Below are positions 45,914 to 53,332 of a stretch of DNA of 64,000 bases, one piece after another; within the stretch, counting starts at the first letter, position 1; every line of letters starts with the position of its first letter. Source of the DNA: CATQHD01 sp965202675. Lineage in GTDB: Bacteria; Actinomycetota; Acidimicrobiia; Spongiisociales; Spongiisociaceae. The notes beneath the pieces are model-generated. The model ran no database searches. It was not told the origin of the DNA and saw only the letters and a list, made by a program, of their open reading frames with translations. A program made the position numbers and the translations under genes. The DNA is taken from contig OZ241842.1 in the NCBI GenBank assembly GCA_965202675.1, positions 2,728,001 through 2,792,000 of the forward strand. The letters run 5' to 3'.

Positions 45914-46893
45914 TGGACTGGGCCGCCGTCCTGGGGGCGGGCGCGTTGATCCCGCTGCTCAACGCCGGCATCCGCCTCGCCATGCCCACCGGCCTGGCCG
46001 CGGTCGGCGAAGCCCTCTGCCAGCGGGCCGGCGTCCTGAACCTCAGCCTGGAGGGGATACTGCTCTCCGGGGCGCTGGGCTCCTTCCTGGGCGCCTACTA
46101 CAGCGGCCAGGCCTGGATCGGGGTGCTCGCCGGGGTCGGGCTGGGGATGGCGGTGGCCGCCCTGATGGCGCTGCTCAGCGTTACCTTCAAGACCGAGCAG
46201 GTAATCAACGGGATCGTGATCGTGCTGCTGGCCGGGGGCGCCACCTCCCTGGCCTACGAGAAGCTGTTCGGGGTAACCACCACGCCGCCCCGCTTCGACA
46301 CCCTCCCGTCCCTGAAGATCCCGCTGCTGGGTTCGATCCCCGGAATCGGGGCGGTGCTGTTCGACCAGAACGCGCTGGTCTACCTCTCCATCCTGGCGGT
46401 GGGCGTTGTCTGGTGGGTCCTGTACCGCACCCGCTTCGGCCTGTCGGTGCGGGCGGCGGGCGAGCGTCCTGACGCGGCCGACGCCGCCGGCGTCAACGTC
46501 GACCGCATCCGCTGGTACGCCCTGCTGGTGTCCGGCGCGATGGGCGGCTTGGGCGGGGCGGTGCTGATCGTCGCCCAGCTGGGCCTGTTCCGCGACAACA
46601 TCACCGCCGGGCGGGGCTGGGTGGCCATCGCCCTGGTCATCTTCGGGCGATGGAGCCCCCTGCGGGTCATGGCCGGCGCCCTCCTGTTCGGGGTCACCGA
46701 CGCCTTGCAGCTGAGGATCCAGGCCGCGGGCGGCGGCGTCGGCACCGGGGTCCCCTTCGAGCTCTTCCAGGCCCTCCCCTACATAGTCACCATCGCCGTA
46801 GTCGTAGCGGCCACCGCCTGGGCCAGAGACGACGCCCAGCCCAAGGCCCTGGGCTTCCCCTACGAAAAGGAAGCCGGCGCCCGAGATGACTGA
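45913..46893 (+). CDS. BMP-type ABC transporter permease (second subunit)
   Basis: 326 residues from ATG 45913. PF02653 permease: GLAAVGEALCQRAGVLNLSL near residue 26, FKTEQVINGIVIVLLAGGA near residue 94 and GRGWVAIALVIFGRWSPLRV near residue 235. Its binding protein should follow but is instead 3.3 kb downstream at 50172, beyond the cytosine methyltransferase/GHKL pair. The insertion boundary is within the ~70 bp after this stop. Confidence 0.92.
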   Translation: MDWAAVLGAGALIPLLNAGIRLAMPTGLAAVGEALCQRAGVLNLSLEGILLSGALGSFLGAYYSGQAWIGVLAGVGLGMAVAALMALLSVTFKTEQVINGIVIVLLAGGATSLAYEKLFGVTTTPPRFDTLPSLKIPLLGSIPGIGAVLFDQNALVYLSILAVGVVWWVLYRTRFGLSVRAAGERPDAADAAGVNVDRIRWYALLVSGAMGGLGGAVLIVAQLGLFRDNITAGRGWVAIALVIFGRWSPLRVMAGALLFGVTDALQLRIQAAGGGVGTGVPFELFQALPYIVTIAVVVAATAWARDDAQPKALGFPYEKEAGARDD

Positions 46894-46963
46894 AACGCCC
46901 CGCCCTCGGCGAAAGTTCTTGCCGCTCAGCCTCGACGCGGAATGAAGGAGGGGATACGCGCCG

Positions 46964-48088
46964 TTGTCACAGGCACATGTTATGTATGATCAGATGATGA
47001 TCACCGAGACCTCGGTCATCGCGAGAGATGACTCCCGGGCGGCGGTCGCAGTCGACCTGTTCTGCGGCGCCGGCGGTCTTTCCTTCGGGATGAAGCAAGC
47101 CGGCGTCGCTGTCAGTGCAGGCATCGACCTGGATCCGGCTTGTCGACACCCCTTCGAAACCAACGTCGGGGCGAAGTTCTACCAGGAGGATGTCGCAAGG
47201 CTGTCCCCGGAGTTCGTAGCGTCTCTCTTTCCGGAGAACTCCGTCAGGGTTCTTGCTGGATGCGCCCCTTGTCAACCCTTTTCATCCTATACCACCAAAG
47301 CACGGAAGCGTAAGAAGGACTGGAACCTGCTCTCCGCGTTTGCTGATTTGATTACTGCCATCAAGCCTGAAATAGTAACGATGGAGAACGTCCCACGCTT
47401 AAAGTCAGATGAAGTATTCAATGAATTTCTGTACACCCTAAAAAGAGCAAATTATAGCTGTGACTTCGATATAGTTCGATGTGCCGAATATGGTGTTCCA
47501 CAACGGCGAAGAAGGCTGGTGTTGCTGGCCTCTAAGATTGGTAATATCAAGTTGACAACAGCTACTCATAGCAAGAAACCCACTCACAGCAAGAAACCAT
47601 TCGTTACCGTTCGAGATTCCATCCAGAGTCTAGAAGAAATTGAGGCCGGTGGCGTGTCGGTATCAGATCCATTGCACAAATCTAGTAGACTGTCCAGGAG
47701 AAACCTAGAGCGCATCCGTAACTCGAAGCCCGGAGGAACATGGCGCGACTGGGATACAGGACTCCGCGCTGATTGCCATGTTAGATCAACCGGCAGGACT
47801 TATCAGAGTGTATATGGACGCATGCGTTGGGATGAACTAGCTCCAACCCTCACAACCCAATTCCATGGGTTTGGAAACGGTAGATTCGGACACCCTGTAC
47901 AGGATCGCGCCATCTCATTGCGAGAAGGTGCCCTGTTACAAACCTTCCCGCGTGATTATTCGTTTATCGCAAAAGATGAACCTGTTCGAGTCAGTTCTAT
48001 CGCCAGATTGATAGGCAATGCGGTGCCCGTCAAGATCGGTGAAGCAATCGGGAGATCAATAATTTCCCATTTGGAGGAGGAACTATGA
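46964..48088 (+). CDS. C5 cytosine DNA methyltransferase
   Basis: 374 residues from TTG 46964, which has GGAGGGG ten bases upstream; ATG 46982 is the alternative. C5-MTase motifs are in order: motif I VDLFCGAGGLSFGMKQAG (30-47), motif IV GCAPCQPFSSY with catalytic C103, motif VI MENVPRL (140-146) and motif VIII QRRRRLVLLAS. The C-terminal motif X (RLIGNAVPVKIGEAIGRSI) is also present. It methylates a specific DNA sequence, protecting it from the nuclease-fused ATPase encoded by the overlapping next gene (ATGA). The first ~340 bp are GC-rich and the rest is AT-rich. A small in-frame duplication encodes THSKKP twice. Confidence 0.93.
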   Translation: MSQAHVMYDQMMITETSVIARDDSRAAVAVDLFCGAGGLSFGMKQAGVAVSAGIDLDPACRHPFETNVGAKFYQEDVARLSPEFVASLFPENSVRVLAGCAPCQPFSSYTTKARKRKKDWNLLSAFADLITAIKPEIVTMENVPRLKSDEVFNEFLYTLKRANYSCDFDIVRCAEYGVPQRRRRLVLLASKIGNIKLTTATHSKKPTHSKKPFVTVRDSIQSLEEIEAGGVSVSDPLHKSSRLSRRNLERIRNSKPGGTWRDWDTGLRADCHVRSTGRTYQSVYGRMRWDELAPTLTTQFHGFGNGRFGHPVQDRAISLREGALLQTFPRDYSFIAKDEPVRVSSIARLIGNAVPVKIGEAIGRSIISHLEEEL

Positions 48089-50103
48089 CTAACAGCAAAG
48101 GCCCATACCAGATGACCCTGAGTCTCAATGTTCTCAATCACCTAGGCATCGGACTCTATAGCAATGTCCCAGCTGTGCTTTCCGAAGTAGTAGCTAATGC
48201 TTGGGATGCCGATGCCGAGAATGTGACTATTACGGTCGACAAGAAAAATAAAACAATTACTATTGAAGATGACGGTCATGGCATGACTGTAGACGATGTG
48301 AATAATAAATATCTTCGCGTCGGTTACAAGCGCCGCGAAAAACCCGGTGAGGCTATGACCCCTAGTTTCAAAAGACCCGTTATGGGACGAAAGGGTATTG
48401 GAAAATTGTCCTTGTTCTCCATTGCTAATGTAATAGAGGTACATAGTATTAAAGGCGGTATACCTCATGGATTTATAATGGATCTAAAGCAGATAGAGGA
48501 CGCGATAAAAGATAGCGAGAGAGATGGCACTGAAAAACAATATAAACCAGAGGCTATCTCTCCCGAAACGGTAAAGATCGATAGAGGAACTAGGATTATT
48601 TTGTCGAACCTAAAGCGCCAATTACGTAGTGACAAATGGTTAAGACGAAGACTTGCCCGTAGGTTTAGTATTATTGGTGAATTTCATCACTTCAATATAG
48701 TTTTAAATGATAAGCTGATTACGATTGAAGATCGTGATTATTTTGATAAATTACAATATATTTGGACATATGGAGAGAAGGGCAAGGAGGTCTTACAAGT
48801 AGCAAGGAAATTAATACACAATGAAGATCGCTCAGTATTGATTGAGCAAGCTCAGAATAATGAACCATTAGAAATTGAAGGTTGGATTGGGACAGCAGAA
48901 CAGGCTGGACAATTGAAGGATTCTGATACAAAAGAAACTTTAAATAAGATAGTTGTTATGGTCCGAGGCAAGTTGGCACAAGAGGATATTTTGGAGGAGT
49001 TTGGCGAGGGCGGGGTATACAGCAAGTATATTATAGGAGAAATACATGCCGATTTCCTTGATGATAATGCAAAGGAAGATATAGCTACGACCAGCCGGCA
49101 AAAAATCATAGAAGAGGATACAAGATATCATAGTCTGAAAGAAAAGCTTCGTGATGAGTTGAAATACATACAACAACAGTGGACGGACCTACGAAATGAA
49201 GGCGGAAGAAGGAAAGCTATGAGCATACCCCAAATCAAAAAATGGTTTTCTTCTCTAAATCCAGACCACAAAAAGGCCGCTGGTAAGCTATTCGGTAAAA
49301 TATATCAACTTCCTATAGATAATCTTGATGAACTTCGACAATTATTAATAGGCAGTGTATTCGCATTCGAGAGTTTAAAACTCAGGAACCTATTGCATAG
49401 GCTAGAAGATATATCTACCGATAATCTAAGTTTGTTACGCGAAATATTTACCCAGCTGGATGATCTTGAAGCAAGCTCATATTACCAGATATCAAAAGAA
49501 AGACTTGAAGTTATCAAAACCCTGGGTAATCTTGTAGACGAAAATGCTTTAGAGCGGGCTTTTCAAGAACATCTGTTCAAGCATTTGTGGTTGCTTGATC
49601 CATCATGGGAGCGAGCAACCAACACTGTAGTTATGGAGAAACCCATATCTAAGGCTCTGCAGACAGTCTACAGTTCTTTGTCACCAGAAGAAAAGGGTAA
49701 CAGGGTAGATATATTTTACTCAACGACCGCTAATAAGCATGTTATTATTGAATTGAAACGAGCCTCACGAACACTAAGTACCGATGATATTTTACCTCAA
49801 GTCAAAAAGTACCGGAAGGCGGCGATGAAAGTTCTAAAGGAAATGAGAAGAGAAAATGAACCTATAGAATTAGTCTGTGTTGTGGGTAAGGAACTAAGTG
49901 ATTGGAAGGATACTCCTAAGGGAGAGAAAGAGTCCCGTGACATGTTGGGTGCTATAAACGCAAGGATTGTAATGTATGACGAGCTAATCAATAACGCGCG
50001 TGAGGCATACAAAGATTATCTGAATCGAGAAGAGAAAGCAGGGCGAGTACATCGACTTATTATGAGCATTAGCAAGGAAGATATAAAGGCGATGAGTCCT
50101 TAG
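48085..50103 (+). CDS. MORC/MutL-like GHKL ATPase fused to a PD-(D/E)xK nuclease (restriction component)
   Basis: 672 residues. N-terminal GHKL ATPase: N-box SEVVANAWDADA (33-44), G1 box EDDGHGM (61-67), G2-type box GRKGIGKLSL (101-110). A long middle region may form the S5-like transducer and helical part. The C-terminus has D542 (NRVDIFY) and E556-L-K558 (VIIELKRASR), a PD-(D/E)xK nuclease core, preceded by the conserved-looking AFQEHLFKHLWLLDPSWERA segment. Prokaryotic MORC-type ATPases linked to DNA methyltransferases have been proposed as restriction systems (Iyer, Abhiman and Aravind). The gene is strongly AT-rich and overlaps the methyltransferase stop by 4 bp, so the two are one unit. 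Confidence 0.85.
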   Translation: MTNSKGPYQMTLSLNVLNHLGIGLYSNVPAVLSEVVANAWDADAENVTITVDKKNKTITIEDDGHGMTVDDVNNKYLRVGYKRREKPGEAMTPSFKRPVMGRKGIGKLSLFSIANVIEVHSIKGGIPHGFIMDLKQIEDAIKDSERDGTEKQYKPEAISPETVKIDRGTRIILSNLKRQLRSDKWLRRRLARRFSIIGEFHHFNIVLNDKLITIEDRDYFDKLQYIWTYGEKGKEVLQVARKLIHNEDRSVLIEQAQNNEPLEIEGWIGTAEQAGQLKDSDTKETLNKIVVMVRGKLAQEDILEEFGEGGVYSKYIIGEIHADFLDDNAKEDIATTSRQKIIEEDTRYHSLKEKLRDELKYIQQQWTDLRNEGGRRKAMSIPQIKKWFSSLNPDHKKAAGKLFGKIYQLPIDNLDELRQLLIGSVFAFESLKLRNLLHRLEDISTDNLSLLREIFTQLDDLEASSYYQISKERLEVIKTLGNLVDENALERAFQEHLFKHLWLLDPSWERATNTVVMEKPISKALQTVYSSLSPEEKGNRVDIFYSTTANKHVIIELKRASRTLSTDDILPQVKKYRKAAMKVLKEMRRENEPIELVCVVGKELSDWKDTPKGEKESRDMLGAINARIVMYDELINNAREAYKDYLNREEKAGRVHRLIMSISKEDIKAMSP

Positions 50104-50171
50104 CTCGGCGAGACCTGTGGCAATCCAGGATTTTTGGGGTAGCATCGGCAACCAACGAGAGGAGGATCGCA

Positions 50172-51263
50172 ATGAGGCATCGGAGAAACATATGGGCGGC
50201 GGTGTTCGTCGCGCTCGGCCTCGCGGCCGCGTCCTGCGGCGGAGATGCGGACACGACCACCACGCAGGCCCCTGCCGCCGCCACGACGACGACCATGGCG
50301 CCGACCACCGCCGCCATGGCCGACGAGGTCGAGACGACCGACGCCGCGATGGACGACGAGCCGGTGAAGGTGGCGCTCATCATCGGGTCCGCCCGCAACG
50401 ACCTGGGTTGGAGCCAGGCCGGTTACGAGGGGGTGAAGGCGCTCGAGGACGAGGGACTGATCGACCTCGAGGTGGTCGAGGCGCTGGAGTTCGAGACCTC
50501 CGCCGTCCGCAGGGTGCTCACCCCGCTGCTCGACGAGGGCTTCGATCTGATCATCGCCCACTCGTTCAGCTACGGCGACGCGGTCATGGAGGTGGCGCCC
50601 GAATTCCCGGACGTGGCCTTCGCCTGGGCCGGCGGCTTCGGCGGCACGGCCGAGAACGTGGCCGACTACGACCAGCCCTTCCACGAGGCCAGCTACCTGG
50701 CCGGCATCCTCGCCGGCGGCGTCAGCGAGACCGGCGTCCTGGGCGGCACGGCCGGTTTCGATATCCCCGTATGCCACGCCATGCTTGAAGGCTTCGTCCT
50801 CGGCGCCCGGGAGGTCAACCCCGACGCCAGCCTGATACCCACCTACATCGGCTCCTGGGTGGACGTGGCCCTGACCAAGGAAGCGGTCCTGGCCCAGGCG
50901 GAGCAGGGCGCCGACATGTTCGTCACCTGCGGGGTGGACGCCGGAACCATCGAAGGCGCCCGCGAAGTAGGCGGCGGGGTGCTCGGATACGTGGTCGACC
51001 AGTCCTCGCTCGCCCCGGAGAACATCTTCGGGTCGATGGTCTGGAACCTGTCCGAGACCTTCCGCCTAATGGCCCAGGACGTGAGGGCCGGAACCTTCAC
51101 CCCCGCCAAGTTCTACTCGGTCGGCCTGGCCGACAACGGGCTCTACGTGAAGCTCAACGACGAGTTCGGCAGGGAGATCCCCGCCGACGCCATGGCCAAG
51201 TACGAAGAGGTGCTCGCACAGGTCAAGGCGGGCGAATTCGAGATTCCCTTCGTAGGGGAATAG
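50172..51263 (+). CDS. BMP-family substrate-binding lipoprotein of the third importer
   Basis: 363 residues from ATG 50172, preceded by GAGAGGAGG. Lipobox LGLAAASC with Cys22, then a long Thr/Ala-rich linker. Lobe 1 begins VKVALIIGSARNDLGWSQAG; other blocks are FDLIIAHSFSYGDAV and FDIPVCHAMLEGFVLGAREV. GC-rich like the rest of the chromosome, in contrast to the gene immediately before it. It is most plausibly the displaced partner of the ATPase and permeases at 43254-46893. It is convergent with the Rieske gene at 51337. Confidence 0.92.
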   Translation: MRHRRNIWAAVFVALGLAAASCGGDADTTTTQAPAAATTTTMAPTTAAMADEVETTDAAMDDEPVKVALIIGSARNDLGWSQAGYEGVKALEDEGLIDLEVVEALEFETSAVRRVLTPLLDEGFDLIIAHSFSYGDAVMEVAPEFPDVAFAWAGGFGGTAENVADYDQPFHEASYLAGILAGGVSETGVLGGTAGFDIPVCHAMLEGFVLGAREVNPDASLIPTYIGSWVDVALTKEAVLAQAEQGADMFVTCGVDAGTIEGAREVGGGVLGYVVDQSSLAPENIFGSMVWNLSETFRLMAQDVRAGTFTPAKFYSVGLADNGLYVKLNDEFGREIPADAMAKYEEVLAQVKAGEFEIPFVGE

Positions 51264-51273
51264 CCCTCATCGC

Positions 51274-51299
51274 GGCGGCGGCCCCGCCCGGCCGCCGCC
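51274..51299. terminator. GC-rich hairpin between convergent genes
   Basis: GGCGGCGGCC (51274-51283) pairs perfectly with GGCCGCCGCC (51290-51299) around a 6-nt loop, followed on the plus strand by CTTCCCTCCC. It sits 10 bp after the binding-protein stop and 37 bp before the convergent Rieske stop. Probable terminator serving one or both directions, though without a true T-tract. Confidence 0.55.
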
Positions 51300-51336
51300 C
51301 TTCCCTCCCGCCCTCGGGGCCGGCGCGCCCGGCGGT

Positions 51337-52404
51337 TCAGGCCGCGTCCACGCCGTCGGCGATCTCTCTGAGCCAGCGGCGGTACTCGACCGCCACCCGG
51401 TCGGCGCCCTTGATCTGTATCTCGGCGGAGAGGTCCATGGGCAGCTCCTCCGGCCGCTGGGACCGCACGATGGGCAGGTCCTGGCCGATGACCAGCGCGT
51501 TGAACTCCCGCAGCTCGCGGTCGGTTTCTTCGTCGTGGGAGTAGTCGCGGCCCTGCAGGGTGAAGCACCGGCTGGTCCTGGGCCCGGTGGGGCAGACCGT
51601 GAAGAACAGCAGGTATTGCTGGCCCAGCGCCGGGATCCGATGGTCGAGCAGCACCGTGTTGGGCATGAACAGCCGGTATTCGATCAGGACGTCCACCGCC
51701 TTCTCCCGCCCCGCCCGGTCGGGCCCGCCCGATTCGGGCAGCAGGCGCCGCAGGCCGGGGTGGTCGAAGCGCAGCTCGGCGCCCGCCCGCTCTATGCCGT
51801 GGTCGGGCACCTCCGGTTGGCTGCGGTCGCCGAGCACGCCGTCGTGCACCCAGGCGAAGTGGGCGAAGTCGACGTAGTTCTCGATCCGCCGGGGCATGGA
51901 GCAGTCCCAGTCGTAGGATTCGACCTCGATGATACGGAATTCGGGGTCGCGGCGGTGGGGGAACTCGGGCAGCGGATACCGGGGCGGCCCCGACAGGCAA
52001 ACCCAGATGAGCCCGGCCGCCTCGGCGGCTTCGTACCGGGTGAGCCGGGCCCGGGGCGGGATGCGGGTTCCGAACCGGGAGGGGATCTCGGTGCACATTC
52101 CGTCGGGTCCGTACTTCCAGCCGTGGTAGGCGCAGCGGAGGGCGTTGTCTTCGATCCAGCCGAGGGAGAGGGCGGTGCCCCGGTGGACGCACAGGTCGCG
52201 GAAGGCCTGCACCCGTCCGTCGAGGCGGGTGAGGACGATTTGCTCGCCGAGCAGGACGGCGGCCAGCGGCTTGTCGTCGGTTAGTTGCGACGCATAGGCG
52301 ACGGGGTGCCAGAAGCGGTGGAGCGCCTGGTAGAGCCGTTCCTCGGCAGACCGGTCGAAGCGGATCTGGTCTTCGGTGACGGTGTACCCGCCAGCAACAG
52401 CCAT
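51337..52404 (-). CDS. Rieske non-heme iron oxygenase, catalytic subunit (close paralog of 6610)
   Basis: 355 residues, the same length as the protein at 6610 and with identical motif positions: C72-x-H74, C91-x-x-H94, H182 and H187 (NYVDFAHFAWVHDGVLG). Long stretches match exactly (for example LLGEQIVLTRLDGRVQAFRD), with the main differences around residues 215-235. Unlike 6610 it has no tautomerase gene upstream. Instead an intergenic repeat copy lies just upstream of its start. It is a monooxygenase/demethylase-type oxygenase needing an external electron chain. Confidence 0.93.
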   Translation of the reverse strand: MAVAGGYTVTEDQIRFDRSAEERLYQALHRFWHPVAYASQLTDDKPLAAVLLGEQIVLTRLDGRVQAFRDLCVHRGTALSLGWIEDNALRCAYHGWKYGPDGMCTEIPSRFGTRIPPRARLTRYEAAEAAGLIWVCLSGPPRYPLPEFPHRRDPEFRIIEVESYDWDCSMPRRIENYVDFAHFAWVHDGVLGDRSQPEVPDHGIERAGAELRFDHPGLRRLLPESGGPDRAGREKAVDVLIEYRLFMPNTVLLDHRIPALGQQYLLFFTVCPTGPRTSRCFTLQGRDYSHDEETDRELREFNALVIGQDLPIVRSQRPEELPMDLSAEIQIKGADRVAVEYRRWLREIADGVDAA

Positions 52405-52489
52405 TGCCGCATCCTCCTCCCGGTTGCCCCGCCGGGCAGTCTACCCCTCCGCCGCCCCGCCCGCCCCGCCCAAATATTTGATCCAGGCT

Positions 52490-52840
52490 ATAAAAATCAC
52501 GGAAATGACAAAAAAACCCCGCCGGATCCCCCACAAGGGTATTGACCATGTCACACCGATGGGGGATAATGAAGAAGCCGAAAGCACCTCCGGTCCGCCG
52601 GGCCCGCAGACCGAGACAGGGATCATCCTCCGAACGCGATCCTCCGGGATACTGACCGACCGCGTCCGGATCTCAAGGTGGTGGCGGCGGGGGCCGGGCC
52701 CGCAAGGTGGGGCGCGGGGGCGGCGTTTTTCGCGTTCTTGCCGGGGTCTTGGGGCGGGGCAGGGGCTTGACCAGGGGGTTCGCGCTCGACCAAGGTTCAC
52801 AGGAGGGTTCGGGTTGCGCGGTGCTGTGCTTTCTCTGTTC
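52490..52840 (+). repeat. Intergenic repeat family, copy 3 (full, plus orientation)
   Basis: Begins AAAAATCACGGAAATGACAA and continues through a promoter (52542-52570), AGCACCTCCGGT, GACAGGGATCATC, CCGAACGCGA, GCGTCCGGA, GCGGCGTTTTTCGCG and GGGGCTTGACCAGGGGG to TTTCTCTGTT. The 5' half is shared with copy 2, the 3' end with copy 1. The hairpin CGGTC...GACCG lies at about 52591-52613. The remaining 240 bp up to the ferredoxin start (52841-53080) hold nothing I recognise. Confidence 0.75.
52542..52570 (+). promoter_or_regulatory. Sigma-A-like promoter within repeat copy 3
   Basis: -35 TTGACC (52542-52547), 17-bp spacer, -10 GATAAT (52565-52570). Predicted start near 52577. There is no credible coding sequence downstream for about 500 bp, so the transcript would be non-coding or a long leader for the ferredoxin at 53081. 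Confidence 0.6.
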
Positions 52841-53080
52841 AAGCGGCCGAGGGCAGCGGATGCAATCACAGAGAGAGAATGCCCGAGGCTTCGCTGCCCC
52901 GCCGGCGGTTGCATCGCCCCGCCGTCCATGCTCATCGGGCGGCGCTATCCACCAGTTGCTTATGCCGGGCGCCTTCCGGCTCCCTATCCGCGCACGCAGC
53001 ATATGGGTATATTTCCGGTGTGTAGGCCCGGGCGGCGGCTATCATCAGACGCCGGGGCCGCAACAGAAACGGAGGCCGGG

Positions 53081-53281
53081 GTGGCGACAATAGAGCTGGA
53101 TCATGCGGTGTGCATCGTTTCCGGAATGTGCGAGTCGGTGGCGCCCGAACTGTTCGAGGTGGCCGACGACCAGAGCAAGGTCGTAGTGCTGCGGCCCGAC
53201 CTCCCCGAAGAGCTGGTCGGCGATGCGCAGAACGCCGCCGTATGCTGTCCGGTGGAGGCGATAACCGTCCGCACCGGCTGA
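53081..53281 (+). CDS. Small ferredoxin, probable [3Fe-4S] type
   Basis: 66 residues from GTG 53081, with GGAGG five bases upstream. The cluster pattern is C11-I-V-S-G-M-C17 and a C-terminal CCPVEAI, that is C-x2-S-x2-C...C-P. The central cysteine of a 4Fe-4S site is replaced by Ser, as in ferredoxins that serve P450s and some Rieske oxygenases in actinobacteria. Acidic composition fits an electron carrier. It is 51 bp before the Rieske oxygenase gene and in the same operon as the reductase at 54448, so the three form a complete electron chain. Confidence 0.9.
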   Translation: MATIELDHAVCIVSGMCESVAPELFEVADDQSKVVVLRPDLPEELVGDAQNAAVCCPVEAITVRTG

Positions 53282-53332
53282 CGCCGCCGGGGCCCGGCCG
53301 GGAAAAGCGCTGCGAGTGAGAGAGGAGGGAAG

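Noticed and set aside
47565..47600. CRISPR-like short repeat (AGCAAGAAACC twice)
   Set aside because: Just an in-frame duplication encoding THSKKP within the methyltransferase; no regular spacer structure. No CRISPR array was seen anywhere in the window.
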